This document shows, in pieces, positions 1-9,443 of a stretch of DNA of 27,149 bases. The position numbers and the translations under genes were made by a program. Position 1 is the first letter of the stretch. The number at the start of each line of letters is the position of its first letter. Under the pieces are notes generated by a model. It was not told the DNA's origin, did no database searches, and worked only from the letters and a program-made list of their open reading frames with translations. This stretch comes from Chara braunii (lineage: Eukaryota; Streptophyta; Charophyceae; Charales; Characeae): positions 4,522-31,670 of the forward strand of contig BFEA01001141.1 of assembly GCA_003427395.1 (NCBI GenBank). Direction: 5' to 3'.

Positions 1-17
1 GAGAGAGAGAGAGAGAG
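1..17. repeat. GA microsatellite at left end
   Basis: Uninterrupted GA dinucleotides open the window. The right end (27077-27149) is the same dinucleotide, so the contig probably stops where the assembly entered simple repeats. Confidence 0.9.
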
Positions 18-115
18 TCTTGCACTATAGTATTTTTTTTATTTGTGTTCTGTTCGGCCAACTATTGCATTTCAATGTGCTCATGTGTTTGTCCGTGTGA
101 CATGGTGTGTCCTCA

Positions 116-280
116 GGTCTCGTACTTCCAGCTTACCACTTTCGCTTTGTGAGGCAGGCTGGTCTTCCACTGCAGGTTGGTGGTGAAAGAAAGATATCTG
201 AGTTTGATGTTGACTTTCCTGTCTGTGTGTTATTCGTGTCCGTGCACAAGCATGTCTTCCAAATCATCTTCACAGTGTAA
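116..280 (+). other. Exon-like open stretch, unidentified
   Basis: A stretch of 54 codons is open from the G after a CCTCAG acceptor-like site (111-116) to a TAA at 278-280. The peptide (GLVLPAYHFRFVRQAGLPLQ...) is of mixed composition and not repetitive, unlike nearly every other open frame here. A donor-like CAG/GTTGGT lies inside it near 173, so a short exon of about 57 bases is also possible. It has no ATG start and I do not recognise the family. It could be a chance frame or an old exon fragment. Confidence 0.15.
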
Positions 281-1130
281 AGCGTGAAGCGCATTTTGGA
301 TAGGATCGTGGATACCGTGAAAAAATTGGTCGCTCACGTTCCACAAAAGTCGGGTCGCTGTTACTTAACTTTTGTTACAGATCTTGTGCAGACTGGATGT
401 TAGGACGTAGCACATGTTTCGTAAACCTTTGGAGTTTGAGTGTCGTCGTTGAACACAGTATCCGGGTTTTATTGCCGTTGTTGATGCTATCTTCAATAAA
501 GCCCCCTCCTCAACGTAAGTTTTATTTTTGATGCCATATTCAGTATGATATTGGAGACCCCTATCTTTTTAATGTTATCTTCAAGTGTTGTTGGGACTCT
601 ATATTAGGACTATGGACCGAAGGGCTGGGTCCTCGGAGCAGGACTTGGGACTGGGATTGGCAATCAAGACTCAAGACGGGGACTCTGGATTGGGAACTGT
701 GAATACTTTCATGTGTTTATTTTGATGTTATCTCCTATATATATTCCATAGTAGGCCGTTGTATGTTCATATCAGTATTGTTTCCATGAACTATTGTATG
801 AGGGCACGTGGTCATTAACCCTCGTTCGCCACGGGCTCTACAAACACAAAGAAACAGACACATACACATATCTGGCTAAAGAGGTTGCACCCCCCGTACT
901 TCTAACAACAGCGATTTCGTCAAAACAGACAAATTATATTTTGTAAACGAAATTGAAATGTCATTTTTTTGGCAAAAAAGCATGACATTCGATGACCGGG
1001 ACTCAGTGTTCGATTGAGGACTCATAATCTGGATTGGGACTCAGGCCTGGAACACTAAACTGTTCTTTACACTGGGACAAGAGATTGGGACTTCGAACTT
1101 CGATTATGGACTTTGGACTGGGATACAAGA
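281..1130. other. Non-coding stretch with scattered repeat modules
   Basis: No convincing gene. It holds two copies of the dispersed TATCTTCAA module (around 488 and 571), a short GGACT-type cluster (about 605-705) and otherwise unique AT-rich DNA. Another GGACT-type run starts near 993 and leads into the inverted repeat at 1131. Confidence 0.6.
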
Positions 1131-1241
1131 CTACCGTCTTCACCCGAATAGAACGCCCCATCACTATAGTTGTATTTGACACAACTTTCGGTCCAGATTC
1201 AGCGATAATGACCAGGCGTTCTATTCGGGTGGAGACCGTAG
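1131..1241. repeat. Inverted repeat (27-bp arms)
   Basis: Left arm 1131-1157 and right arm 1215-1241 are reverse complements at 25 of 27 positions. The 57-bp spacer contains a smaller inverted pair (AGTTGT...ACAACT) and weaker pairing continues inward from the arms. The right arm belongs to a dispersed repeat that also occurs at 6521. The left arm looks like an inverted copy of that repeat's start. It could be a foldback/MITE-like remnant, but I see no target-site duplication. Confidence 0.7.
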
Positions 1242-1317
1242 GACTCTGGACTGGGAGTTCGGACTGGCCATGTTGACTAAGGCTCTAACGAGAGACTTAG
1301 AACTGCAACTCTGGACT
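1219..1317 (+). repeat. Dispersed repeat, copy 1 of 2
   Basis: This segment matches 6521-6620 with one indel and scattered substitutions. Shared blocks include GGTGGAGAC, GACTTAGAACTGC and ACTCTGGACT. Both copies are on the plus strand and both run into GGACT-type sequence. No coding potential is evident. Confidence 0.65.
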
Positions 1318-1335
1318 CGGCATATGGACAATGGC

Positions 1336-1468
1336 ATGTCGATGTTCAACGAAGCATTAACCTCTACCCACGTGATTTAATGTTTCCGTCCGTGTAAAGC
1401 CCGAGGTAGTTTATCAATATTTGTTCAATCTTCAACATAGGACAGGGGTTCAAACCGAGATACGGGTC
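1336..1468 (+). repeat. Dispersed 133-bp repeat, copy 1 of 2
   Basis: It aligns without gaps to 4482-4614 at a constant offset of 3146. Shared blocks include CGTGTAAAGCCCGAG and CCGAGATACGGGTC. Both copies have the same orientation. The core ends in the TTCAATCTTCAACA module found throughout the window. Confidence 0.75.
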
Positions 1469-1975
1469 CCAGTTTAAACCTGCTTCCATATGTTAATGTC
1501 GAATTTAGCTTCAATATAGCCTGTGTGGGGTTGCTGCTCAGGATTGGCGCACCTATAGTCAGAGGCAGGGTTTGGAAGCAGGTCTGAAACGTCGTCTGCT
1601 TAAGGTTGGGGCATCCAAATAAGGTGTCGTCATTTTCGGTTTGAGGTTCGAATATGAGAAACACAAATTAGAGGTCTGAAAACTCGTTTGTATTTAATGT
1701 CTGTTTGGTGAGGTTGTGCGTTCTAAATCAGTTCCCTTATCTTTTGCGTGGGGTTGCTGCTTAGGATCGGTACGTCCGCTTAGTCGAAGGCAGGGTTTGG
1801 GAACACCAGCGAATGAGGTCCCTTGTATGAACTTGGATGTCATCTTCAACATAGCCTTGACCTGCCTCAATATATTATTACCGAGCATTTTGTAAGTTTT
1901 GAAGTTATTTACATTATCACATAACATTGGACTGTAATTTGGACATGCATGTGAATCGGATGTAAATTCAGGGGT
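1469..1975. repeat. Degenerate tandem repeat around GTGGGGTTGCTGCT
   Basis: Two related segments, near 1526 and 1748, share GTGGGGTTGCTGCT followed by AGGAT, and each continues to a CAGGGTTTGG block. A third relative lies near 5080 (GGGGTTGCTGGTCGGGAT). The open frames here look like chance readings of repeat DNA. Confidence 0.45.
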
Positions 1976-2159
1976 CACAGATGTGGGTTAGGGTACGGGT
2001 CACAGTTTTGGGTGAAAAGTTATGGTCACATGTGAGGGTCTCGGGTCAGTGTCATAGGTCTGGTCACAGTTTTGAGTGAGGCCCATAGCCTTGATGCAGG
2101 TATTGTACGGTTTTGTTGTTCCGTTTACCCCTACATTTTGGTGCACATTTGTTCGGAGG

Positions 2160-2620
2160 GAGCCTAGTGAAGGAGGGAACGATGTAGATGGAGGTGCATA
2201 CTTGTTTGGGGGTTGGGGAGTTAGAAGGAGGTGCAGGTGGCTGGGGAGTTGCGTGGGAAGGGGACATAGAGTTAGAGATCTGAGGGTGGAGAAGAGTCAG
2301 GAGGTGGGCTGGGCAGCGGAGTTCGGTGGGGATGACGAGGAGGACAATGCTTTCATTATCGGAATACTTGTGTGCAACGTAAGAGTTTGCTGTTTGGCGT
2401 GACTAGCTTTTGAGAGAGAGAGAAAAAGAGGGTTTAAAGGAGGTGGATGTGGCCGCGGAGTTAGGTGAGGTTGACGAGAGAGAGAGAGAGGGAGAGACAA
2501 CAAGACAGATATGGGGCGGAGGACAGTGAAAAGGAGGTTGACCAGGCGGTGATGTTGGCTGGGGATGAGGAGGACAATGACAAGAAAAAAGATGGAGATG
2601 ACCTGGTAATTGACTTACGT
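2160..2620 (+). repeat. Purine-rich low-complexity block with GA runs
   Basis: The plus strand is strongly G/A-rich, with GA microsatellite runs at about 2411-2424 and 2474-2496. Diverged segments repeat a GGCTGGGG...GATGAGGAGGACAATG pattern (near 2305-2348 and 2550-2580). This gives two similar acidic peptides (GGDDEEDN and AGDEEDNDKKKDGDD) in different frames. They could be degraded acidic coding exons, but the composition alone makes such frames likely. Confidence 0.45.
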
Positions 2621-2694
2621 AATATCTGTGTTCATGGTCATAAGTGCTCTCTGTGTTGACGTCTCTGTGCGTGTGTGGTCGTGCATCTGGGTGC

Positions 2695-2695
<1 letters not shown>

Positions 2696-2764
<69 letters not shown>

Positions 2765-2785
2765 GCCCCCCCCCCCCCCCCCCCC
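2696..2785. repeat. Poly-C tract C67-GGG-C20
   Basis: 67 consecutive C, then GGG (2763-2765), then 20 C, followed directly by ACACACAC. A run this long is unusual for short-read assembly. It is either a true C/G tract of uncertain length or a product of poly-G read tails. The poly-Pro and poly-Gly open frames across it are meaningless. Confidence 0.95.
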
Positions 2786-2889
2786 ACACACACCAGGCAG
2801 TGCACTCTGACGCATTCTTGCCCATTCGATTTTCAAGAGTCGCCTCTCAGCACATACAGGAAGGTGAGTTGTTTTATTTTTCCTTTGTT

Positions 2890-3040
2890 CAATTGTTCGT
2901 TTTTATGAACGCCTCTTACATCGCATCACCGCATGAGTATGAATCACTATAGGGCAGCTGTGTTTTCATGAACGCCTCTTTCAGTCCGCTGTCCTTTGTT
3001 GTGCCATGTGCTGTGGTGTAGTTGCCAGATAGGGCAGCTG
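2890..3040 (+). repeat. Short imperfect tandem duplication
   Basis: The motif ATGAACGCCTCTT occurs at about 2904 and 2967. ATAGGGCAGCTG follows at about 2949 and 3030. This suggests an old duplication of roughly 65-80 bp. No gene is seen. Confidence 0.4.
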
Positions 3041-3076
3041 CTTCATATGCCTCCCAATCAATTGTACAAGTACGGT

Positions 3077-3200
3077 ACAACCAACCAACAACCAAGTATG
3101 CCATGAACCAACCAACAACCGAGTACTGCAACCAACCAAACAACCGGGTATGCAACCAACCGACCAACAACCGAGTATGCAACCAACCAACCAACAAATG
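3077..3200 (+). repeat. AACC-based minisatellite
   Basis: Four to five degenerate units of about 24-28 bp, built from AACCAACCAACAACC followed by GAGTATGC-like spacers. Frames on both strands are open across it, giving Asn-Gln-Pro-Thr peptides on plus and Val-Gly-Trp-Leu peptides on minus. Those are by-products of the repeat. Confidence 0.8.
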
Positions 3201-3512
3201 TTTTACTAGATTTTGAAGATGGGAGAGCGAACTGACATGTGATGATGTATAACCTCATACACTATAGGAAAGTAGTGTGCACCCTTGCAATGTTTCAAAC
3301 AACGATCGCATTATTTTTGACGAAACAACTGCAAAATAAAACCATAAGCATTGTGGGCTCCTAAGACACTGCATACGGGCTGAAGTATTGCAATTTTTTT
3401 ATGATTTTTTTTTCTCGCTTTCTTCTATGTGTGTTCATTGTGTTTTTAGTTCTTCTGTGTTCGTTGTATTTTCAGGTCTTTTAATCCAATGTCTAATTTG
3501 TCTCTCTTGCAG

Positions 3513-3579
3513 GGATCCTAAGAAACACAGTCTTTGCTACATTTTGCAGTTGCGTCGTTTGTTGTGCTCTCACAAAGCG
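3513..3579 (+). other. Candidate internal exon
   Basis: It is preceded by a strong acceptor-like sequence (pyrimidine-rich, TCTCTCTTGCAG, ending 3512) and followed by a donor-like GTATGTGC. The 67-base segment encodes DPKKHSLCYILQLRRLLCSH plus KA in one open frame. I do not recognise it. The donor side (TCACAAAGCGGTA) is also present at 15766 inside a diverged repeat copy, so the exon may belong to a repeated element and not to a host gene. Confidence 0.25.
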
Positions 3580-3832
3580 GTATGTGCTCTCTCCCTTTCC
3601 AACGCATTTCGGAGTGAACAACTTTATTTTCTTGCAATATTGCTTTGAGTGATCGCATGCTCCGAATGATCGCATACAACTTTTTTTTTTTTTTTCCACT
3701 ATTTTTTGTGATGATCATAACTTTTTTTTCTACGTTCTGGCTGAACTCTCACCAAAGGTGTTTCTATGTTGTTCTCTGATTGCAAGAATATGGGAGTCCA
3801 TCGAAGAACGAGTCTCGGTTTCATGTCTACAA
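3535..3832 (+). repeat. Dispersed repeat, copy 1 of 2 (other at 15740)
   Basis: It matches 15740-15983 in order: TCACAAAGCGGTA, ACTTTATTTTCTTG, TTTTTTGTGATG, CATAACTTTT and GGTTTCATGT. Indels are frequent. Both copies are immediately followed by GGACT-type repeat DNA. Confidence 0.6.
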
Positions 3833-4150
3833 GTACTGGGATTGAGATTTGGGACTCATGACAGGCAGTTGGGACTGGGACTTGGGATTACGAACTGGAT
3901 TTGGGAATGAGGACCTTGGGATGAAGGCGGGGGACCAGGGTCTTGTAATTGGGAGTGCCACCTGGAACCCGAGATTTTGGACTGGGCTGCAGGACCTGGA
4001 GGTGGGACTTTGGAGACCTTGGACCTAGGATTGGGGACTGAGACTTGGGAGTGAGACCTCGTACTTCGAGTTAGGACTTGGAACTAGGACTTTATACTGG
4101 GACTGAGGATTGCGAGTGGAACCTTGGACTGAGACATGGGAGTGACACTT
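3833..4150 (+). repeat. GGACT-type degenerate short-repeat cluster
   Basis: Dense, irregular repetition of GGGACT, TTGGGACT, CTGGGACT and GGACCTTGG on the plus strand, with no fixed period. GGGACTGGGACTTGGG gives three closely spaced G3 tracts, so local quadruplex potential exists. No gene. Confidence 0.75.
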
Positions 4151-4481
4151 TTCGGATAGGGATTCGTGATCGGGAAGTATGAATCTTTTCATAAGTGTTT
4201 ATTTTGATGTGATGTCAGATATGAACTCGATGGTGGATGTGGTCCTGCACGTGTATAGAAGGCCGTTATACCTTTTCAAACCCCCCTCTTCGGGGGAGAC
4301 GACTGGGGATAGCATTTGGTTGTGACCGTATTTTAAAATCTCAATGTTTAATGAAGCGTCACTACTTTGCGATCTACTTGTCTGTTTTAATATTATGTAC
4401 AATATAGGCCACCCTCTTGTTTGACATGATCTTCAATTGAGTGTCAAAGACTATATCTATCCTCCCGGAATCTTCAACGGA
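4151..4481. other. Spacer without identified gene
   Basis: Mostly unique DNA. It contains a small hairpin (CCCCC-TCTTC-GGGGG near 4282-4296) and one TCTTCAATTGAGTGTC module near 4430. Nothing supports a gene. Confidence 0.5.
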
Positions 4482-4614
4482 ATGTCGATGTTAAACGAAA
4501 CATTGACCTCTGTCCACACGATTTAATGTTCCCGTTCGTGTAAAGCCCGAGACAGTTTATCAACATTTGTTCAATCTTCAACAGAGGAGTGGCATGCCAA
4601 CCGAGATACGGGTC
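4482..4614 (+). repeat. Dispersed 133-bp repeat, copy 2 of 2
   Basis: Ungapped partner of 1336-1468 on the same strand, with substitutions at roughly a tenth of positions by eye. Confidence 0.75.
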
Positions 4615-5137
4615 ACCACATTGAGTTTAACTTCAACGTAGCATTAGGGTTGCTTATGCTGAGTGGATCTTCAGGATTGACCATTTTTGTGTTCATCTTA
4701 TGGTCGATGCAATGTGATTGCTGTCGTGTTGTCTAGTTCGCGGCGGGAGGCTCCACGCTGCCCATAGCTTGTTTTTCCAACATGATTTCTTCTAATACAT
4801 TTCATTGTGTTAACCCTTCCTAGTCATAGCATTGTACCTCTTCACTCAGGCAGAGAGCTCGTATCAACAAAATAACGCCTTCATACTTTGTCAACTACGA
4901 AGTACCTACCTAATGACTAAGTACGGATAAGGTCGTGCTACGTAGAGACTTAGCATTTACTTAGTGATAGGATTCTACCTCTTTAGCTTCAAATGCAGTG
5001 TAGTTTTCAAATGTCGTGTGCATCTCATATCTGTTTGTTAAGGTCCTTTGTCTCGAATCAAGTACCTTACATTCTGCGCGGGGTTGCTGGTCGGGATCGG
5101 GGCATCCAGAGTCCAGGGATCATTGCTTTGGTGCTTG
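4615..5137. other. Mostly unique spacer, no gene seen
   Basis: Contains one TTCAACGTAGCATTAGGG module near 4630 and, near 5080, a third relative of the GGGGTTGCTG segment found at 1526 and 1748. The remaining AT-rich sequence shows no convincing open frame. Confidence 0.5.
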
Positions 5138-5400
5138 CCGGTTTGTTTGCTGGTTCATTTGCTGCTTCATTCCCTAGTTCATTCCCTGGTTCGTTCTCTG
5201 GTTCATTTGCTGCTTCATTCCCTAGTTCATTCCCTGGTTCGTTCTCTGGTTCATTTGCTTGTTCGTTCGTTGGTTCATTGATTGCTGGTTTGTTTGCTAG
5301 TTTGTTCACCGATTCATTGATTGCTGGTTCATTCATTGGTTCATTTGCCAGTTCATTCCCTGGTTCATTGGCTGGTTCATTGGCCTGTTCATTGTCTGGT
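5138..5400 (+). repeat. 12-bp minisatellite with 48-bp higher-order unit
   Basis: About 22 degenerate copies of a 12-bp unit close to GGTTCATTCCCT. A 48-bp higher-order unit (four 12-mers) is repeated at 5150-5197 and 5198-5245 almost without change, and a third starts at 5246. The period is a multiple of three and the unit lacks stops in several frames. It therefore reads as Gly-Ser-Phe-Ala-like tetrapeptides on plus and Asn-Glu-Pro-Ala/Gly-like on minus (174-codon frame, 5067-5591). No signal peptide or domain argues for a real protein. Confidence 0.85.
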
Positions 5401-5423
5401 CCATTTTCAATACTGTCTCCAGA

Positions 5424-6500
5424 TGCACATGTTGATTTTGATGTTGTAGTCGAAATAGCATAGGGGCCAGATGTTCGGGGAGGGTTGTGCTCAGGGTCTG
5501 ATCTTATATTTAACATAGAAATGCAGGCCAGTTGAAGTCTAACGTCAGGATTAGGATCTCGGTCAAAGTTTGCATTTGACATTATCCACATAAAAAAGTG
5601 TTTGGGTCCGTATACCTATATTGATCTTGTGTTCAATGGAGCGCCCGGGTCCCAATTTCTATATTGATCTTATCTTCAAGATTACCTCGAGATGTACATG
5701 TTGATTTTTTGATGTTACAGTCGAAATAGCATATGTGTTGGATTCAGGTAAGAAGTTCGGGTTAAGGTTCTTGGCAAGGTCCGTTCTTATATTCCAAATA
5801 ACGATGCAGTGTAGGGGTTTGAGTCAAAGGTCTGCGTTAGGGTCTGGGTCTAAGTGTGCAGTAGACATCGTCCCCTTTAACAAAGCATCCAGGTCTCCAT
5901 ATTGATCTTATCTTCAACAAAGCATCTCGGTCCGATGTCTATGTAGATGTCTTCTTGAAGCTTATCTCGAGATACACATGTTGATTTTGATGTCCGAGTC
6001 AGATGTCCGGGTAAGGGTCGTGGTCAAGGTCTGATCTTATATTTTAAATAGCAATGCAGGACAGTGGTCTGAGTCAAAGTTCCGGGTTAGGGTTTGGGTT
6101 CTTGCCTGCATTTGACATTGTCCACTTAAAAAACGTGTCGAAGACTCCATATGCAAGGCAGCGGTCCGAGTACTTTAAAAAAAAGTATTGGTCAAGCGGT
6201 TTGGGCCACTAAAAAATGACGGTTGAGTCCCCATATCTATGTTGATCTTATCTTCAACATAGCATTTGGGTCCCGATGTTTAGGTTGATGTCATCTTCAG
6301 GATTGCCTTGAGATGCAAATTTTGATGTTGATGTTATAGTAAAACAAACATAGGTGTTGGACTTGGGTCAGATGTCCGGGTTAGGGTCATAGTCAAGGTC
6401 TGATCTTATATTTCAAATAGCAATCCGAGGCAGCGGTCCAATTTAAAGTCCACTTAAAAAAAGCGCATGAGTCCCCATATCTATGTTGATCTTATTTTCA
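5424..6500 (+). repeat. Satellite field 1, about 270-bp units
   Basis: Diverged tandem units, with a marker near GATGCACATGTTGATTTTGA at about 5424, 5690, 5969 and 6313. Each unit carries, in order, a GTCGAAATAGCAT block, GTCCGGGTTAGGGT, CTGATCTTATATTTCAAATA, GCAATGCAGG, an AGTCCACTTAAAAAA or CTTTAACAAAGC block, and TTGATCTTATCTTCAACA. Units differ by indels. The same family reappears at 13440-14410 and 16080-16360. Confidence 0.75.
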
Positions 6501-6520
6501 ATGGAGCATCTGGGTACGTG

Positions 6521-6620
6521 TTCTGTTCAGGTGGAGACGATAGGACTCTTCCTCTAAAGTTCGGACTTGGCATGTCGACTAAAGATTCTAACGGTAGACT
6601 TAGAACTGCGACTCTGGACT
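6521..6620 (+). repeat. Dispersed repeat, copy 2 of 2
   Basis: Partner of 1219-1317. Here it follows directly after the satellite field and leads into GGACT-type sequence. Confidence 0.65.
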
Positions 6621-7036
6621 GTGAATCTAGATTGCAACTTTGGATTGGGACTCAGGATTGAGACTCTTGATTGAGACTCTCGATCGGGAATCAGGATTTG
6701 ACTCCGGGCAGCGACTTTAAAGTGGGTCCGGGGAATGTGACCTGGGGTTGGGTTGAGTTTCAGATCGATTGTGGGCGGGAAGTTGATAGTACTCGGATCG
6801 TAGCCATGGTTTCCATTTTATTTTTTTTCGGATCCGGACCAGCACATGTCATAATGCAATGAAATATGCATATTGGTTTGGTTCTGCTACAGATCTTGTG
6901 AGGACTGGATACCATTGGAATATGAGTGCCATTGTCATCTTCAATATATCATTGGGGTTCCATAATATAGCCCTTCATTACTGTAAGCCTCTATATATTT
7001 TCATGTCATACTGAGAATGATATTTGAAACCCCCTA
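6621..7036. other. GGACT-like remnant then unique DNA
   Basis: 6621-6790 contains degenerate GGACT/GGGACT sequence. 6790-7036 is AT-richer and contains one TCATCTTCAATATATC module near 6934. No gene is supported. Confidence 0.5.
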
Positions 7037-7040
7037 ATTA

Positions 7041-7172
7041 TTTTGACATTCTCTTCAACAAAGCGTTATGGTCGATGTGCCTATTATGTATGATGTTATC
7101 CAATGCAAAGTTCAAACCCCTATTTATTTTGACATTATCTTCAACAAAGCGTTGTGGTCGATGTGCCTATTT
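7041..7172 (+). repeat. 86-bp tandem duplication of the TCTTCAACA module
   Basis: TTTTGACATT followed by TCTTCAACAAAGCGTT and GGTCGATGTGCCTATT begins at 7041 and again at 7127. It is a clear local duplication of the module scattered across the whole window. Confidence 0.8.
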
Positions 7173-7194
7173 GATGTTTTGTTCAAACCGTGAA

Positions 7195-7490
7195 TCTCGA
7201 CCAAGACTCTGCACTATGTCGCTAGACTGGGGCTCTAACTAAGACTCTAGATTATGACTCCGGACCGGGACTCTACACCGGGTCTCTGGACTGAGACTTT
7301 GGACTGGGATTCTGGAGTGGGAGTCTGGACTGGAACTGTGGATTGGGATTTTGGACAAAGAGTTTGGACTCGGACTTTGGATTGGGATTTCGGACTAGAA
7401 CTCGGCCTTTCGATTGGATTTTCATCTGGTACTATGGAATCTGAACTGCGACTATGGAATCTGAACTGCGACTTTGGATTGGATTTTCGT
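7195..7490 (+). repeat. GGACT-type degenerate short-repeat cluster
   Basis: Irregular repeats of GGACTNNGGACT, GGACTGGGATT and similar. A 23-bp direct repeat (GGAATCTGAACTGCGACTAT region) occurs at about 7435-7475. The open frames here give W-T-x-T-x-D-W-like peptides on plus and P-x-S-Q-S-K-V-like peptides on minus, which simply mirror the repeat. Confidence 0.75.
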
Positions 7491-7539
7491 CGGACAAGTC
7501 TCGTCGTCATGCTTATGGTTCGGGTCGCGGGTCTGGTCA

Positions 7540-9130
7540 GTGGTGTTGTTCAAAGGTCTGGGGCAGCGTCTGGATGCCACGTCTTGGTGATATGTGAGGG
7601 TCGAAGGTCTTGGTGAGAAGTGAGGGTCACAGGTCAGGGTCACAGGTCAGGGTCACGAGTCTCGGTCACACGTCTGGTCACATGCATGCACTGCATCGGG
7701 ATACACAAAGGTCTGGTGAGAAGTGAGGGTCACAGGTCAGGGTCACGAGTCTCGGTCACACATCTGGTCACATGCATGCACTTTGCATCGGGTCAGTGGT
7801 GTTGTCAAAGGTGTGGGGCAGCGTCTGGATGCCACGTCTTGGTGATATGTGAGGGTCGAAGGTCTTGGTGAGAAGTGAGGGTCACAGGTCAGGGTCATGA
7901 GTCTCGGTCACACGTCTGGTCACATGCATGCACTTTGCATCGGGATGCACAAATGAACTTCGATGACATCCAACGTAGCTTAGATGTTCGATCTGGGTTA
8001 AGGTGCGGGTCACAGGTCTGGTCGTGATACTTAGGGTACGGGCGAGAGGTGTGGGTCCGGGTGTGGGCAACAGGTCCGGGTCAGGGTTTGGGTCATAGGT
8101 GTGGGTGAAAAGTGAGGGTCCCTCGTCAGCGGCATGGATCTGTGTGGGTCATGATAGATGTAGTGCATGAAGATGCATTTTGCATTAGGATGCACAAGTC
8201 GAATTTGATGATATGTTCAACATTTGGGTCCGGGTCACAAGTCTGGATCAGGGTTTGGGTCACAAGTGTGGTTCAAAGGTCCGCAGTATCGTCAGGGTCA
8301 CAGGTCTTGGTGACAAGTGAGGGTCAAAGCTTAGGATCGTGCGGCAAGGTCACAGGTCTGGTGAGATTCATGCACTTTGATGATATATTCAATATAGCAT
8401 AGAGGTGATCGTTGGTTCAGGTTAAGGTCTGGGACTCACAGGTCAGGGTCACAGGTCTGGGCCATAGGTGTGGTCACGTGGATAGTCTGAATGCAAGAAT
8501 TTGTCCCCGTTATGATGCTTAGGGTTTCGGTCACAAGTCTCATATGCCTAGGGCTTGGGTCGCGGGTCGGGTCGCCGGTCTTGTTGAAAGGTCTGGGGTA
8601 GCGTCCGGATGCCAGGTCTTGGTGATATGTGAGGGTCGAAGGTCTTGGTGATATGTGAGGGTCGAAGGTCTTGGTGAGAAGTGAGGGTCACAGGTCAGGG
8701 TCACGGGTCTCGGTCACAGGTCTGGTCACGTGCATGCATTTTGCATCAGGATACAGAAATCAACTTCGATGACATATCCAACATAGCATAGATGTTCGAT
8801 CTGGCTTAAGGTGTGGGTCACAGGTCTGGTCGTGATGCTTACGATACGGGCTAGAGGTGTGGGCCGGGGTGTGGGTCATAGGTCCGGGTTAGGGTTTGGG
8901 TCATAGGTGTGCGTGAAAAGTGAGGGTCCCTGGTCAGGGGCATGGGTCCATGTCATAGGTCTGGTCACATGCATAATGTCAACGCGAAGATCTGTGTGGG
9001 TCATGATAGATGTAGTGCATCAAGATGCATTTTGCATTAGGATGCACAAGTCAAATTTGATGATATATTCAACATAGCATAAAGTTTCGTTATAGGTTAC
9101 GGTTTGGGTAACAGGTCTGATTGTGATGCT
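7540..9130 (+). repeat. GGGTCACAGGTC-type repeat array with nested duplications
   Basis: The array is built from GGGTCACAGGTC, GGGTCATAGGT, CTGGTCACATGCATGCA and GGGTTAGGGTTTGGGTC. A GGGCAGCGTCTGGATGCCA block starts at 7561, recurs 255 bp later (7816) and again, diverged, at 8596. Within the last copy a 30-bp CTTGGTGATATGTGAGGGTC unit is doubled. A larger block (ATGCACTTTGCATC... to GTGAAAAGTGAGGGTCC) is present at about 7915-8125 and 8730-8935. Several TATTCAACATAGCAT modules are embedded. Confidence 0.8.
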
Positions 9131-9353
9131 TAAAGGGTCTGGGTCACTAGTCTGGGACCTTGGACTCAGACCATTCATGGAACAGAGAAGGGGACTGTGG
9201 AGAAGTAGGACCTCGTGATTGGGACTGGGACCCTGGACTCAGAACCAGGACCTCCTCGACGTGGTTGTGGGTACATACTGATTAAGTAATGCTTTTACAT
9301 TTCGTGAGCCATATATGGGCGACCAGTATGAACTGCTCACTTTTCCTCCTCAA
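9131..9353. other. Short GGACT cluster then unique DNA
   Basis: 9131-9255 carries GGGACC/GGGACT repeats. The rest shows no repeat or gene. Confidence 0.45.
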
Positions 9354-9443
9354 GGTGTGCTACCGACATGAGTCTCGCCGGTTACATCGCATCTCATGGG
9401 TGTGGTACCGATATGAATCTCGTCGGTTACTGCGCTTCTCGTA
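9354..9443 (+). repeat. 45-bp imperfect tandem duplication
   Basis: GGTGTGNTACCGANATGANTCTCG followed by TCGGTTAC or CCGGTTAC occurs at 9354 and 9399. It is two copies of one 45-bp unit with several substitutions. The period is a multiple of three, but no coding frame is evident. Confidence 0.7.

Noticed and set aside
2403-2952. Poly-Pro and poly-Gly open frames
   Set aside because: Direct translations of the poly-C tract in all frames.
4282-4296. Terminator-like hairpin CCCCC-TCTTC-GGGGG
   Set aside because: No T run follows, no gene precedes it, and a bacterial terminator is not expected here.
5067-5591. 174-codon minus-strand Asn-Glu-Pro repeat protein
   Set aside because: It arises from a 12-bp minisatellite that is open on both strands. 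No other domain or signal supports a protein.
7540-9130. CRISPR-like array of repeats and spacers
   Set aside because: Repeat lengths and spacings are irregular and nested, spacers are themselves repeats, and the DNA is eukaryotic with no cas genes.
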